From Episyrphus balteatus (lineage: Eukaryota; Arthropoda; Insecta; Diptera; Syrphidae): a stretch of 64,000 nucleotides of DNA. Positions 1 through 10,605 of this stretch are shown one piece after another. The number at the start of each line of letters is the position of its first letter. Positions within the stretch are counted from its first letter, which is position 1. The notes under the pieces are model-generated. The model saw only the letters and a program-made list of their open reading frames with translations. It was not told the DNA's origin and did no database searches. Made by a program: the position numbers and the translations under genes. The stretch lies in the NCBI RefSeq assembly GCF_945859705.1, contig NC_079136.1, positions 114,449,028 to 114,513,027 on the forward strand, read 5' to 3'.

Positions 1-2440
1 GAATTCACTTTCCACTTGGCCAATTGCATGCATACATCGAGTCAACCAGAGCGAGTCAAATACATCTCTACTCTACCACCCCCTTTTTTATTCCCATCAA
101 CAATTCTTCTTCTTATCGCCTCCCCCCAATGAACGTTCGTTAAAATATGAAACGATGACGGGAAATCGATATGACGAGATTAGCTAGCTTGGCTGTAGTT
201 GGTGCAAGCAAGGTCCTTTCTTATCGAAGCTTTGCTAAGCCTCACCACACCATACCCAACCGACCGACCGCCACTATATATCCGATGCAATTCGACTATA
301 CCTATAGAAGGACGACTCTAGGACAACGATGACTACGACGACGATGACGACGATTGGACGATTTAGGGGCGTAAAAGGTTAATAAATTTTGCGACTTCGC
401 ATGACAGTAAGCCGGTTTGAGGAGAATTGAGTTGCACCAGAGGCCAACTACTGAAGCAGCAGTAGCAGAAGCATAGCATTTAGTGTCGCCTGTGGCTGGT
501 TTTGCGTTTTGGTTTTGTGCTGAAGAATTTTTCCGAAACGAAACGGTACATGAGCAGGATTATAAGAACATGGCTGAAATTACAACCCCATTTGTGACCG
601 TACCCCCTCTTCACTTTTGCTCACCCATATCATCATATTGCCACTTCGTCATACTCCGCCAAGAACTCTGGAATGTTTCTATTTTGTGCTGCCTGGCTCT
701 TGGCTACAAACTACTATATGTATATGTGCTCGGGGTGTGGAATTCAATTGAAACCATGTGTGGCATATTTAAGGACGAAAAATATGTGTGTATATGGGAA
801 AAAAGTCGCGAAGATTTATGGTTTTAAAGTCTCACAGAGCTTGAGCTAGCTAGAGTTGACGATAGTTTGCAATCCTTCACATACTCTTTTATATGCTCTT
901 TTTTTTTGCGAAAGGAGAATGAGGGGGAGAGAAGAGAAGAAGTGTGATGGGTGAGTTAAGGACGAAATTGGGGTCATGGAACTCGTGTTTTTTTTTTCAT
1001 TTTTTTGTGTCCCTTCCTCTTCTTCACTTTATTTTGTTAGTTTTTTTTTTTTTTCATTTTCTAACGTATGCGGTATGCATCCTGCATAAGGATTACCATA
1101 TATAGAATATCCGGAAGTTGACTTGTGTTTGGTTGGTGGCTGGTTGGATGATGGTGGATGGTATATTTCTGGCTGGCTGGATGGTTTTAAGTTTAGGCTA
1201 CGGTTTTGTGTTGCCTTAAGCGCCAGTGATGATGATGATGACGACGACAACGTCGCACAGTTGTCGTTATTCCTAGAAAGGTATAAACTATACATAGGTA
1301 CCTTTTAGTCGGTTCTCATCCTCTCTCTAGTGATGGTAAAGTCATCGTCGTTGTTTGAGTTTTGAATTTATGGCATAATATGATGATGAAGTGGTTTTAG
1401 TGTTGCACATTTTTTTTTGTCTTCTAACTTTTACTTATGTTTACTTTTTTATATCAGTTTTGTTTTTTTTTTTTTTTTTTTTTTTTTTTTGATATGATGA
1501 AGTATGCAAACAAAATATACTGTAGCGAAAAGGTAGTTTTTTTTATTAGTTTTCAGTTGGGGGTGACAAATAAGTATAAAGCAGTCAGCTTTAGAAGGGA
1601 TCCTTAACACTTTTGTCAAATATCAGTACAAATTTTGTATGAACAAAAAATGTATATAACTTTTAGAAGGTTATAAAATACATTGAAATAGATCCCACAC
1701 GAAAAAAATGTAACTTACTTTTCATGGTGCTACTGTTGCTTGGGTGGTTTTGAGCCTCATTTAATAATACTTTAGTTCAAGAAGCATTATTTGTTGTGCA
1801 ATCTTTATAAATCAATATTATCCTCGACATCTTTTTTTTTAGTCCCCTAATCCAGTTGTGTACTTTATCAATTCATATGATATTTTGAATTAACTTTAAC
1901 ACGTGGTGAGAATAATGAAAGAATGATCTGAGAAAAGATCACAGCCTTTTTCTTTATTTAAATAAATTATATTTATGAATTTTGTAAAAATCCTTTATAT
2001 TTTTTTTTGCATTTTCTGATAACTTTTTTTTTTTTTTTTCTTTACAGGTGAGTTGAAAAATACTAGCGGCAAAGGAAAATCATACAAAATTAAATATATC
2101 GGAGGTAGGTAGTATTATCAATAGGTATTAGTGATGGCAGTTGTTAGTGCAAAAACTGGTTTTTGGTTTTTCCGGATTTTTTTTCGTCCGGTTAAACTGG
2201 CCAGTTTTAAACCGGCCTAAAAAAAACGGTTTTCGGAAAAAGAGGGTTTTTGCTTGATTTTTGAGCTGAATATGAATGACAACTTATAATTGTGTGGTTT
2301 TTTTATCTAGCTCGGTTTCTGGTTTTTGTTTTCTGTTTTTTTCAGTGGGTTTTCTATTTTTTTTTTCTGAAGGCAAGAAAGAAAAATATGATTTTGTGAA
2401 AATAGTTTAAGAATTTGAATTTACACTATCGAATGCTTTC
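1..2440. other. AT-rich unique sequence with microsatellites
   Basis: No supportable gene. Contains GATGACGAC-type repeats (about 330-360 and 1227-1250), long T runs (for example 1463-1490), the recursive splice candidate at 2047, and a near-palindrome at about 2190-2217 (CCGGTTAAACTGGCCAGTTT plus TAAACCGG). Frames at 483-827 and 1029-1308 look like chance openings. Read as kuz intron or upstream region. Confidence 0.5.
2025..2053 (+). promoter_or_regulatory. candidate recursive splice site (zero-length exon)
   Basis: A run of about 17 T residues leads into CTTTACAG, directly fused to GTGAGT (AG|GT junction at 2047/2048). This is the juxtaposed acceptor-donor layout of Drosophila ratchet points, which split large introns. 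It sits on the same strand as kuz, about 43 kb before the first recognised exon. The Drosophila kuz gene is, as I recall, among those with validated recursive splicing. Function here is inferred. Confidence 0.6.
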
Positions 2441-3006
2441 GTGCAGTCAAAAAGCATCCAATGGTTACGATTATTGGTGTTGAATGATAAAAGAGCTCGA
2501 AATAAGGTCACATCTCTCATTCGAAAAGCTAAAAGCACATACTATTATAGTAAATTTAATGAAAACATGTCGAGTTCGGGATTTTGGAAAGCCATACGGG
2601 AAACAGGTATTAGTTCCAACAAACTAAACAAAAACATTGATATAGACCTGAATGAATTAAATCAAAAATTTGTTGGATCATATTCTGTATCACAGCCTCA
2701 ATTCGAACCAGACATAATGCAGAATACTTATAGTGGACGATCGTTTTCATTACAGTGCGTAGACGCATTTTGCGTTGGACAGGCTATACTATCAATAAAG
2801 TCAAAGGCAGTTGGATTAGATGGAATTCACCCAAATATCATAAAAATATTATTACCTCTTATTGGTTCACACATTACTCACATATACAATACTGTAATAA
2901 CAACAAGTGTCTTCCCTGACAAGTGGAAAAGTGCTAAGATATTACCTATTCCAAAATCCAAATCCCCTAACAACACCGATTATAGACCAATAGCTATTCT
3001 GCCTTT
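2441..3006 (+). pseudogene. LINE ORF2, part 1: pre-RT linker and RT start
   Basis: This frame holds the N-terminal part of the reverse transcriptase. RNKVTSLIRKAKSTYYYSKF followed by FWKAIRE is the usual linker before the RT of non-LTR elements. KAVGLDGIHPNIIK, FPDKWKSAKILPIPK and DYRPIAILPF correspond to the first conserved RT blocks. It has no proper start because the element is truncated. The frame is cut at 3006 by a nested insertion. The second half resumes in the same reading frame once the 269-bp insert plus duplication is discounted, so the LINE arrived with an open frame. Confidence 0.85.
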
Positions 3007-3260
3007 CCAACACGTTCCAACACGAAATAAAAAGAAAGGTAGGCCTAAAAACTCCTGGTACAAGCAAATGCAAAAAACACCAGCATTCAGTTGGCCTCAG
3101 AAACGGAACAATACAAAACCGGGAGGCTTGCCGCCGATTTCTGAGGTCAACCCGGCGAACCCCACAGGCGGATCACTAGTGTGAAGCAGTAACGTGGGAA
3201 GGTTATGATCCCCTCGACATCGAGATCATAACAGCGCCGAGAAAAAAAGGAAGAAGAAGA
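3007..3260 (+). mobile_element. Short LINE tail inserted in the LINE, with 15-bp target duplication
   Basis: A 254-bp insert flanked by perfect copies of AGCTATTCTGCCTTT (2992-3006 and 3261-3275). It encodes KKGRPKNSWYKQM near its start, like the GRP..W segment near the C-terminus of RTE-type LINE proteins. A 3' region with a short hairpin (GTTATGATC...GATCATAAC, about 3201-3231) follows, then an (AAG)n tail. Structure and tail fit a 5'-truncated LINE insertion by target-primed reverse transcription. The clade is an inference. Confidence 0.8.
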
Positions 3261-3261
3261 A

Positions 3262-4539
3262 GCTATTCTGCCTTTTCTAAGCAAGGTTTTTGAAAAAATT
3301 ATCAGCCACCAGATCAAAGTGTTTTTGGATGAACAAAAGCTAATAACTGATTATCAATCGGGATTCAGATGCAAGCATAGTTGCATTACAGCACTTATGA
3401 AAGTAAGTGATGACATTCGTTCAGGGTTTGATAACAATTTGATGGCATTCTTGGTGTTGCTGGATTTCTCAAAGGCTTTTGACTCAGTAAACCATTCAAT
3501 GTTAATTCATAAACTAAGGAGTCAATTTGCCTTTGAGAACTCTGTCTGCAATCTCATGACGTCATATCTTGGTAATAGAACTCAGGCAGTTTTTGAAAAT
3601 AATAGTAGGTCAAATTTAATGATTGTGCCTAACGGTGTACCACAAGGATCCGTTTTGGGTCCCCTTTTATTTGTGATATATTTAAATGACCTGTCTATGT
3701 GTATCAAAAATTGTGAATTTCATTTTTTCGCTGATGACGCACAACTAATATATAGGTTCAATAAGACTAACCATGCTTTTGCAGTAGAACAAATGAATGC
3801 TGACTTAAATAATATTTGTAGATGGTCTAAAAGTAATAGAATTCAATTGAACGCGTCCAAGACTAAAGCTATGACTTTGTGGAGAACACAAAAGTATGAT
3901 GTCTTTCCCTCATCACTCAACATAGACAATGTTCCTATTGAGTTCGTAGACAAAGCAAAGAATCTTGGAATATACTTTAATCAGAATCTGAATTGGAAAG
4001 ATCATATCAATAGCATAGTATCAAAAATATATTGTATTCTTCGAGGTTTGAGTCCTACCAAAACGTACTTGCCTATAGCCGTAAAACTAAAATTAATCAA
4101 GACCTTTGTATTGCCTATTGTTATGTATGGTTGTGAACTATTTTCAAATTTAGATGCTGAATCACTATCGAAGTTAAATGTCGCCTATAATAGTTGCGCA
4201 AGATATGTTTTCAATTTGAGTAGATTTGACCACGTTTCTACTTATGCTAAGCAAATAAATGGTTGCTCACTGATAGCTCTGTTAAAATTTAGAACAGTAC
4301 TTGCACTACAAAAAATTATTTCAACAAAAACTCCAAACTATCTGTTTTCAAAAATTAAATTTAATAACTCTCAAAGAACCAATGCAATAGTTCCACCTAG
4401 ATATCAATCTTTGGCCAGCAGTCGACAGTTTTTTGTTTATGCAATTCACCTTTGGAATAATCTCCCTCAAAATCTAAGGAGAGTAAGTTCTAGTGGAACA
4501 TATAAAAACTTAATATTTCAACATTTCGCTACTGATTAA
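3262..4539 (+). pseudogene. LINE ORF2, part 2: RT catalytic core and C-terminus
   Basis: Continues the reverse transcriptase. LDFSKAFDSVNH holds the first catalytic aspartate, GVPQGSVLGPLLFVIYLNDL is the central RT block, and FADDAQL is the catalytic FADD box (about residues 137-140 counted from the ATG at 3319). NLGIYFNQNLNWKDHI and LKLIKTFVLPIVMYGCELF are thumb motifs. The C-terminus is LWNNLPQNLRR...IFQHFATD, then TAA. Catalytic residues are present, so decay is slight, but the copy lacks a 5' end and is split upstream. It is not a host gene. Confidence 0.88.
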
Positions 4540-4786
4540 TAATATATACAATGACTCGAGTACATGCAATTTTGTTATTTTTTAACTTTTTTGTTTAGTG
4601 TTGTTTTTTTTTTTTTTTTTTAAGATTAAATACTTGTTTTATATGGTTACTTTAACTACTTATTTGTAAATTTAAATTTTCAAACCAATTGTTTTCCTGT
4701 ACAAGAGAAAAGAATGTAATTCTTATTTATGTATGGAGTTAAATTATTAATAAATAAATAAATAAATAAATGTTGAGCTGACGTCG

Positions 4787-6124
4787 CACAGTGGGGCACC
4801 TTGTATGGGAGACCGGAAAAAACTCAATTAAGACTAAACTACTGAACCAATTTTCATGAAATTTGCAGGAAAGGTAGCTCATAGCAAGACAAACCTACAT
4901 CAATGACCACCCATTGCCACGTCCACTCAGAAAAAAATTATATTAAAAAATCTGAAATTAAGTTTTTGCAGCTGTAAATGACTTACTTCCAATGACTTTT
5001 TTACTAGAAAAATCAAATTCTTTTGAGTTTATTTGAACATTTTATTAATAAATACCGTTTAAATTTTACATAAATCAAAAAAAAAAAAATCAAAAATTTT
5101 CAAAAAAGGAAAAATATCCAAAAACGGTAGGTATGACATTTTTTTCAAAATTTAACTTTTTTGGAAACTTTTTTTCCTTGGTTAGTTCTAAAATTTAAAC
5201 GGCTACCAAGCCTAAACTTTTCTCCCAATTAGGGGGAACATTCCATCAAATCATTCTATCTTTTTTTGGAGACAAGTGGAACTAAAGATATAAGAAAGGC
5301 TTCAAATAACCATTTTTACTGTATTCCGATTCCGATAGTTATAAATAAAGGCTTCGTGAAAAAAAAATTTGTTTTAATAGGTAAATGTGCAATGCAGGTT
5401 TCATTAGCCCAAACTCCTGATCCCTACAGCGACTAAATTGAGAAAAACTTTAAAATTGTGGGTTTAAAATTTTTTTTTGCAATCTTATCAAAAATTTTGG
5501 GTTGTTTCGCAAAACGGACTTAACATTCAGATTCAGCATACCAAGATACATTTAGAAAGATTTGTCTGGTGAAAATAGCTGCTTATTTTTTTTGCCTTAT
5601 TTTTTTTTTTTTGCTTTTTTAAATAACTTTTTCAGATTGAAATTGCTATAAAAACCGAATACGGACGTCTTCGGGTGAGATTTTTTTTGAAAACTATTGC
5701 TGAGATTTAACACTATCTAACCTATCCGCCAACAGAGGCAAACAGAGGAAGTAGTTAAAACCTTATGTGAACATAAAAAGTCACTAAAATGGAATGTTTT
5801 TTGTCAAAAAAAATCGTATTCAATTCTTTTTCGCTAAACTAATGTACCATATTGTTTGTCAATTTATTTTAATCCTATTTACAAAAAAAGTTGGTTCAAA
5901 CCTTGAAATTATACGGTAAATAGATAATTTTGAAACTACTTGTATTTTTATCAGTTTTCACTATTTTTCAACTTTGAGCGATAATCTCCAGGCCCGCAAT
6001 TTTTTTTTTGAAAAACAGTTTTCATTTTCTGATTCTTCCACTAATCTACTGTTAGAAACACGTGCAGTATCAAAATAAATCGTACTTCCGAAAGTTGGGT
6101 TATTTCCGCCTTTTCCCCACTGTG
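4787..6124. mobile_element. Transib-type non-autonomous DNA transposon
   Basis: Ends are CACAGTGGGG (4787-4796) and its complement CCCCACTGTG (6115-6124). Both are flanked by CGTCG (4782-4786 and 6125-6129). CACWRTG-type ends with 5-bp CG-rich duplications are the signature of Transib transposons, relatives of RAG1. The 1.3-kb interior is AT-rich and shows no transposase frame, so it is non-autonomous. It lies 11 bp after the LINE tail. Assignment rests on ends and duplication only. Confidence 0.7.
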
Positions 6125-7840
6125 CGTCGCACTGAAATTTGTAATGATTTCCGTGTCGAGTACTGTCTTATAGAAATCCAAAAAATGCATGTAAGAAAAT
6201 TCTTGACAGAAACTCTTAAGGAGCCCGAGAATGACTTCCTCCAGAACATTGATGTTGTTTTTGAAGTAGAAAATTAAGTTGTTATCGGCTTATCTGTGAC
6301 TCAAACAAAAAAGAGCAGTACTTTTGGCATTTGTCAAACGTTTGTTCTAGAATTTTGAAAAATGATTTCTTAGTTAAGTAATTTTTCTTTTGTGGACACA
6401 AATCATATCCCCTCCATCTGTCACATTTGTTTGAAGTTTTTCATACCATAAGTTCTTTATAAAACTGACCGTTTCATTACGCCCAGGAAAAATCATTTAG
6501 GGACTTTTGGAACCCTCGAAAAAAGTGTCTCGTATACAAACTGTATAATATTTCGACAGTGTCAACATCTATTAAATCCATTTCTTTGTATTTTAATAAA
6601 GCTCCTTGGTAGCTTCAACTAAATTACGTGCCACTCAGTCGTGCACTTTATTTGAATCACAATCCACATGCATATCAGATCTTGGAGGACGACAAAATGG
6701 TAGGGAAAATAAAATGCAGCAAAATCATCCATTTTTTTTTGTCTCCCTCTGAACTATAAAGCAATTTGCCTCTCAACTTTGTCGATATAGAAAAAAAAAA
6801 CGACTCTTCAAACAAAATCGATTTCCTTTCGTATTAAATTGTCTCTTAAGCTATAAGCTAGTAGATGGCAAATGTTGAAGACAACAATTTGATAAATTGA
6901 CATGACCTCATTTAAACACACACTCACACATTTCAACTCTAGATTCTGAATCGAAGGATACAAATAAAAAAAAAAAAAACATTTTATTTGTGGAAAAGGA
7001 CTGTGCTCTCTGATGTAGGTACTTTATCATAAAAAAATAAAATTAAATTAAACAATCCTAACCCCAAAAAAGTAACCAATTCCATGCCATTTGACATTTG
7101 TTATTAAATGAGTCTGAAATTGCATTCGACAGAATAAATCCCAGATCCCTATAACCTACATCCCTAAATCCCTTTTGTTTGGATTTATTTTTTTTTTTTT
7201 TGTTCACCTGTTCCACTTCTTGTGCATTTTCTCTCTAACTGTGGTACTCTGCTGGTTCTCTGTAATCCTGTGGCCAGGATATGTGTATACATTTAAAATG
7301 ACACCCCAACAAAAAAAAAAAAAATTATTCTACACATTTTCAACCAAAATAAAAAAAAAAAAGGAAAACAACATCAGGTGGAAGGATGAAGAAGGACGAA
7401 AGATGTCGATTTATTCATTGTTGCATTACGTGGGGCACTTGAGAGTAGATTTTCCAGGCTGAACTGAAATACCAGGGAGGACAAAATAAATAAAATGAAA
7501 ACAAAACACAGGACTCCAAGTTGAAGCCCTGGGTGGCATGACAGTTGTTATTTGCAACTCATATATGAATGGAGAGTAGCAAAACTAGAAGGTTGTTAGT
7601 GCATTTTCTGTCTCTCTCTCGCTCTTTCCTACTGTTGCATAGCCCCCATGAACACATGTTGAGAAACTTCCACCTCGATGACGACGTTGTTGTTGTTGTT
7701 GCTGTCGTTGTTGTCATTGTGCGCTTCAAGTCCTTGAAGTCAAGTGAAATATGCAAATATACAGTTAGTACCTAAATCACTTTTGTTGTTGGGCTATAAG
7801 GATGTTTCTTTACTATATCCTGATCCTGGCTAACTTCTTT

Positions 7841-7874
7841 GTGTATGTGTGTGTGTGTGTGTGTGTTTGTGTGA
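7841..7874. repeat. (TG)n microsatellite
   Basis: Interrupted TG dinucleotide run of about 17 units. Confidence 0.9.
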
Positions 7875-8123
7875 GTTGGTGTTGGTATAGGTATCTATCA
7901 AACATGATAAATGAACCTATGACCCAGTTTCCCTCTTTTAGAGTCGGTACAAGGTAAAGGAGGTGGGGGGATAGAGGTAGAAAGTATGGCTCCTTTCGGA
8001 ATTGTTGTTGATTTTAAATATTTATATATTTTTTCTCCCTTCCTCCTTGGCGTTTTATTTATTGAGAGTTTAATCTGAAGATATTTTTGGTATGACGGCA
8101 GGATGTTGGTTGCTTGGCTGGTT

Positions 8124-8150
8124 TGGATGGATGGATGGATGGATGGATGT
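8124..8150. repeat. (GGAT)n microsatellite
   Basis: Six to seven tandem GGAT units. Confidence 0.9.
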
Positions 8151-9759
8151 GGATTGTGGAGAATGATGATGATGAGAGGATGACGGTGCGTCGCACAAAC
8201 ATCCCATCAGAGCTCAACAAAAACACCACCACCGCTGTCGTCGCACCGCCATTACCACCTACAACGAACAACCTTCTCTATTTTGTATATAGGATTGCCG
8301 CTAACGGAGGACACGATGAATGGCATAAATGAAATATTGAGAGTTACTTTGCATTCATTGTGTTTTGTATGGAGATTTATGAAGGAACAAGCAAATTCAC
8401 TATACAAAAAATATAAAAAAAATACACACACAAGCATCCAGAATCTATTCGCAGTGAGAAAGAGAGAAATATTCGTCATCCTCGAGAAGGACGAAATAGC
8501 TCACTGTTGAGAGTTGATCGTCGACCATTTGAAAGGCATTTTAAAATTTGAATCAAGTGAATAATAAATAAAATCTCATTGAGAAAAGTCCTTTTGAGTT
8601 TTTTTTTTTTTTTTTTCAAATGTTTGAGGCATGAAGGAGAGTTAAGTTTTAGTTGAACAAAAAAAAAAAAATATTTTAAAAAACTCAATGAGAAATAAAG
8701 TAGTTTTTTTTGTTTTGTTTGAAAAAGAGAAAAATAAATAAATAGTTTTGCGAGGAAAAAAATGTATTGAAATTGTAAAAAAATGCAATAAAGTAGGTAT
8801 AGTCAAAGTTGCACGGTTAATAGTAAAAAAAAAGGTAGAAAGGTCTGTTTTAGTTTTACTATTTGAGAAACAAACAGAAAAGGAAGAGGTTTAAGGTTGT
8901 TGTCTGAAATATTTAAAACAAAAATCAAAAGGAAAAAAAGTTTCTTCTTTTTTTTTTGAAAAAAGTCAAATTAAATGACACTTTGAAAACTGTTGAGAAG
9001 TTCGAAAAGTCAATTTTGTTTTGATTGATTAATAATAAAATATTCAATAAAAATAAAAAAGAATATGCTGAAGGAAACTTAAATTGATTTCCATTTTTTT
9101 TTTTTTTTTTTTTATAAGTTAAAAGTTTTTCATTTGACCTTTTTTCAATTCAACCCTATCCATACGGATACAAAAGGTTAAAGAAATTTGAATAAATTTA
9201 AAGCACGATTGAGTCACTTTTGTGGGTATGTTCTCAAAGGTATTATATAAAATACACCCACGAAAGTTAACTGCGCCATCTGCTAATACATATAGGTTAT
9301 TTTATTCTAATGGGGTATGTTATAGCCTTTGTGTATAGTAATATTTAAGAAAAGGTTTCAAGATTTTAGATACGAACATTTTTGAGTAAAAATAAAAGAA
9401 CAATTCATGATTTGGAGCAAAATTTTTTAAATACAATTTTTTAAATCTATTTTTTCACAATCTTATTTGGCGTTGAAATTTCACTCGAAATAAATTGACA
9501 TGTAATAGGTCACAAGGCAAAACTATTTTTACTACAAATGACATTGTGCAATGAATAAAAAGTGAGATAAAGTTATGGGAATAAATAGCAATGACAAATA
9601 AACAATTTGAAATAGAATATGCAAAATTATAATTTAGCAGAGTGTATTGCAAAACGAAAACTCGTTTAGTAAAATAATGCGAAAATAATTCAAATTCAAA
9701 ACAAAAATTGGCTAAATAAATTTGGCAAAATGAAAAAGTGATTTAAAAAAAAATAAAAT

Positions 9760-10605
9760 GCACGACTGGTGGGTCGCACGAACTTGCTCTTAGAGTTAAA
9801 GTTGCTTAAGTTTTTAAGACTTTTTATATAGAAATTTGGAAAAAAAAATAAAATTCGTTTTTTAAAAAAATAAAATAAAATCTGAAATTGAATTGCCCTC
9901 CAAAAAGAGTATGCAGTTTTGATTGATATATTAAGGTGCATTTTTAGAAAAAAAAATTTCAAAATCGTTAGAGCCGTTTTTTTAAAAAACTAATTTTTTA
10001 TAAATAATTTTTTGGAAAAAAAGTTTTAAAATAAAATTGGTATGCCATTTTGTAGAAATCACTAATCAACATTTAAAAACAAAATTTCAAAAAAATTCAA
10101 TGTCCCGTTTTTGAAAATTTGATTTTTCAAATTTTTTTGGAAATTTTATTTTTGATTTATATTCAAATTACATAAATGCTTCTTCACAAAAAGTTTCGTT
10201 GAAATCGAATAAGCAGTTTCGGAGATAATCGGATTTGAAAAAAACGGTTCTATGGCAGGTAGGTACCATTAATAATGATTTTCAAAAAAAAAAAAATTTC
10301 ATAAAAAAATAGACCTTAGCTTAAAACTAACAATTGAATTTTTTAAACAAAATCGTTGGAGCCGTTTTCAAGATATTTCAATTTAACTAAAATCGGTATA
10401 TGACAAGTACCGTTATTTTTGGTCCAAAAAAATTAATTCCAAAAACCCCTCTGGAGAGTCGCCAAATAACGCTACATACCAAGTTTGACATTAATCGGTC
10501 CATCCGTTTAGGCTGTAGCTCCTTATACAGACAGACAGACAGACAGACGGACTTCCGGGACCCACTTTTTTGGCATTGTCTACCATCGTAATGTCATGGA
10601 AAAAT
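9760..10605. repeat. Dispersed repeat ending in a GACA array
   Basis: Begins near TGCACGACTGG/GGGTCGCACGAA. It holds several 'AAAATCGTT-GAGCCGTTTT' phrases and ends with CATCCGTTTAGGCTGTAG, a GACA tetranucleotide array (10527-10549), then CGGGACCCACTTTTTTGGCA and ATCGTAATG. The 3' part recurs in diverged form at 41640-41885, so it is a family and not unique DNA. No coding frame is recognisable and the element class is undetermined. Confidence 0.55.

Larger units (their letters stand above)
2441..4770 (+). mobile_element. 5'-truncated LINE (jockey/CR1-like reverse transcriptase)
   Basis: Non-LTR retrotransposon copy carrying the C-terminal part of ORF2, a 3' untranslated region and a 3' tail of about six TAAA/AAAT units (4748-4770). 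The 5' end is truncated: no endonuclease domain is present. The reverse transcriptase frame is uninterrupted apart from a later insertion at 3007-3260. The C-terminal pattern LWNNLPQNLRR...F..HF and the absence of RNase H suggest the CR1/L2/jockey group; the exact clade is unsure. No convincing target duplication was found for the LINE itself. Confidence 0.88.
6130..9759. other. Intronic sequence, no gene seen
   Basis: AT-rich DNA with poly-A/T runs. It includes (TG)n at 7841-7874, (GGAT)n at about 8124-8150 and GTT/GAC-type repeats near 7675-7720. A short ACGTGCCACTCAGTCGTGCA at about 6625-6645 resembles a decayed copy of the palindromic motif at 36541. Small frames are simple-repeat translations. 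Confidence 0.5.

Noticed and set aside
483..827. 114-codon plus-strand frame near the left edge
   Set aside because: No domain, signal or family resemblance; composition like the surrounding intron; no splice or promoter context.
1245..1262. Third Transib-like site (CGTCGCACAGTT)
   Set aside because: No inverted partner with a second CGTCG was found; it lies within a GAC/GTC repeat and is probably chance.
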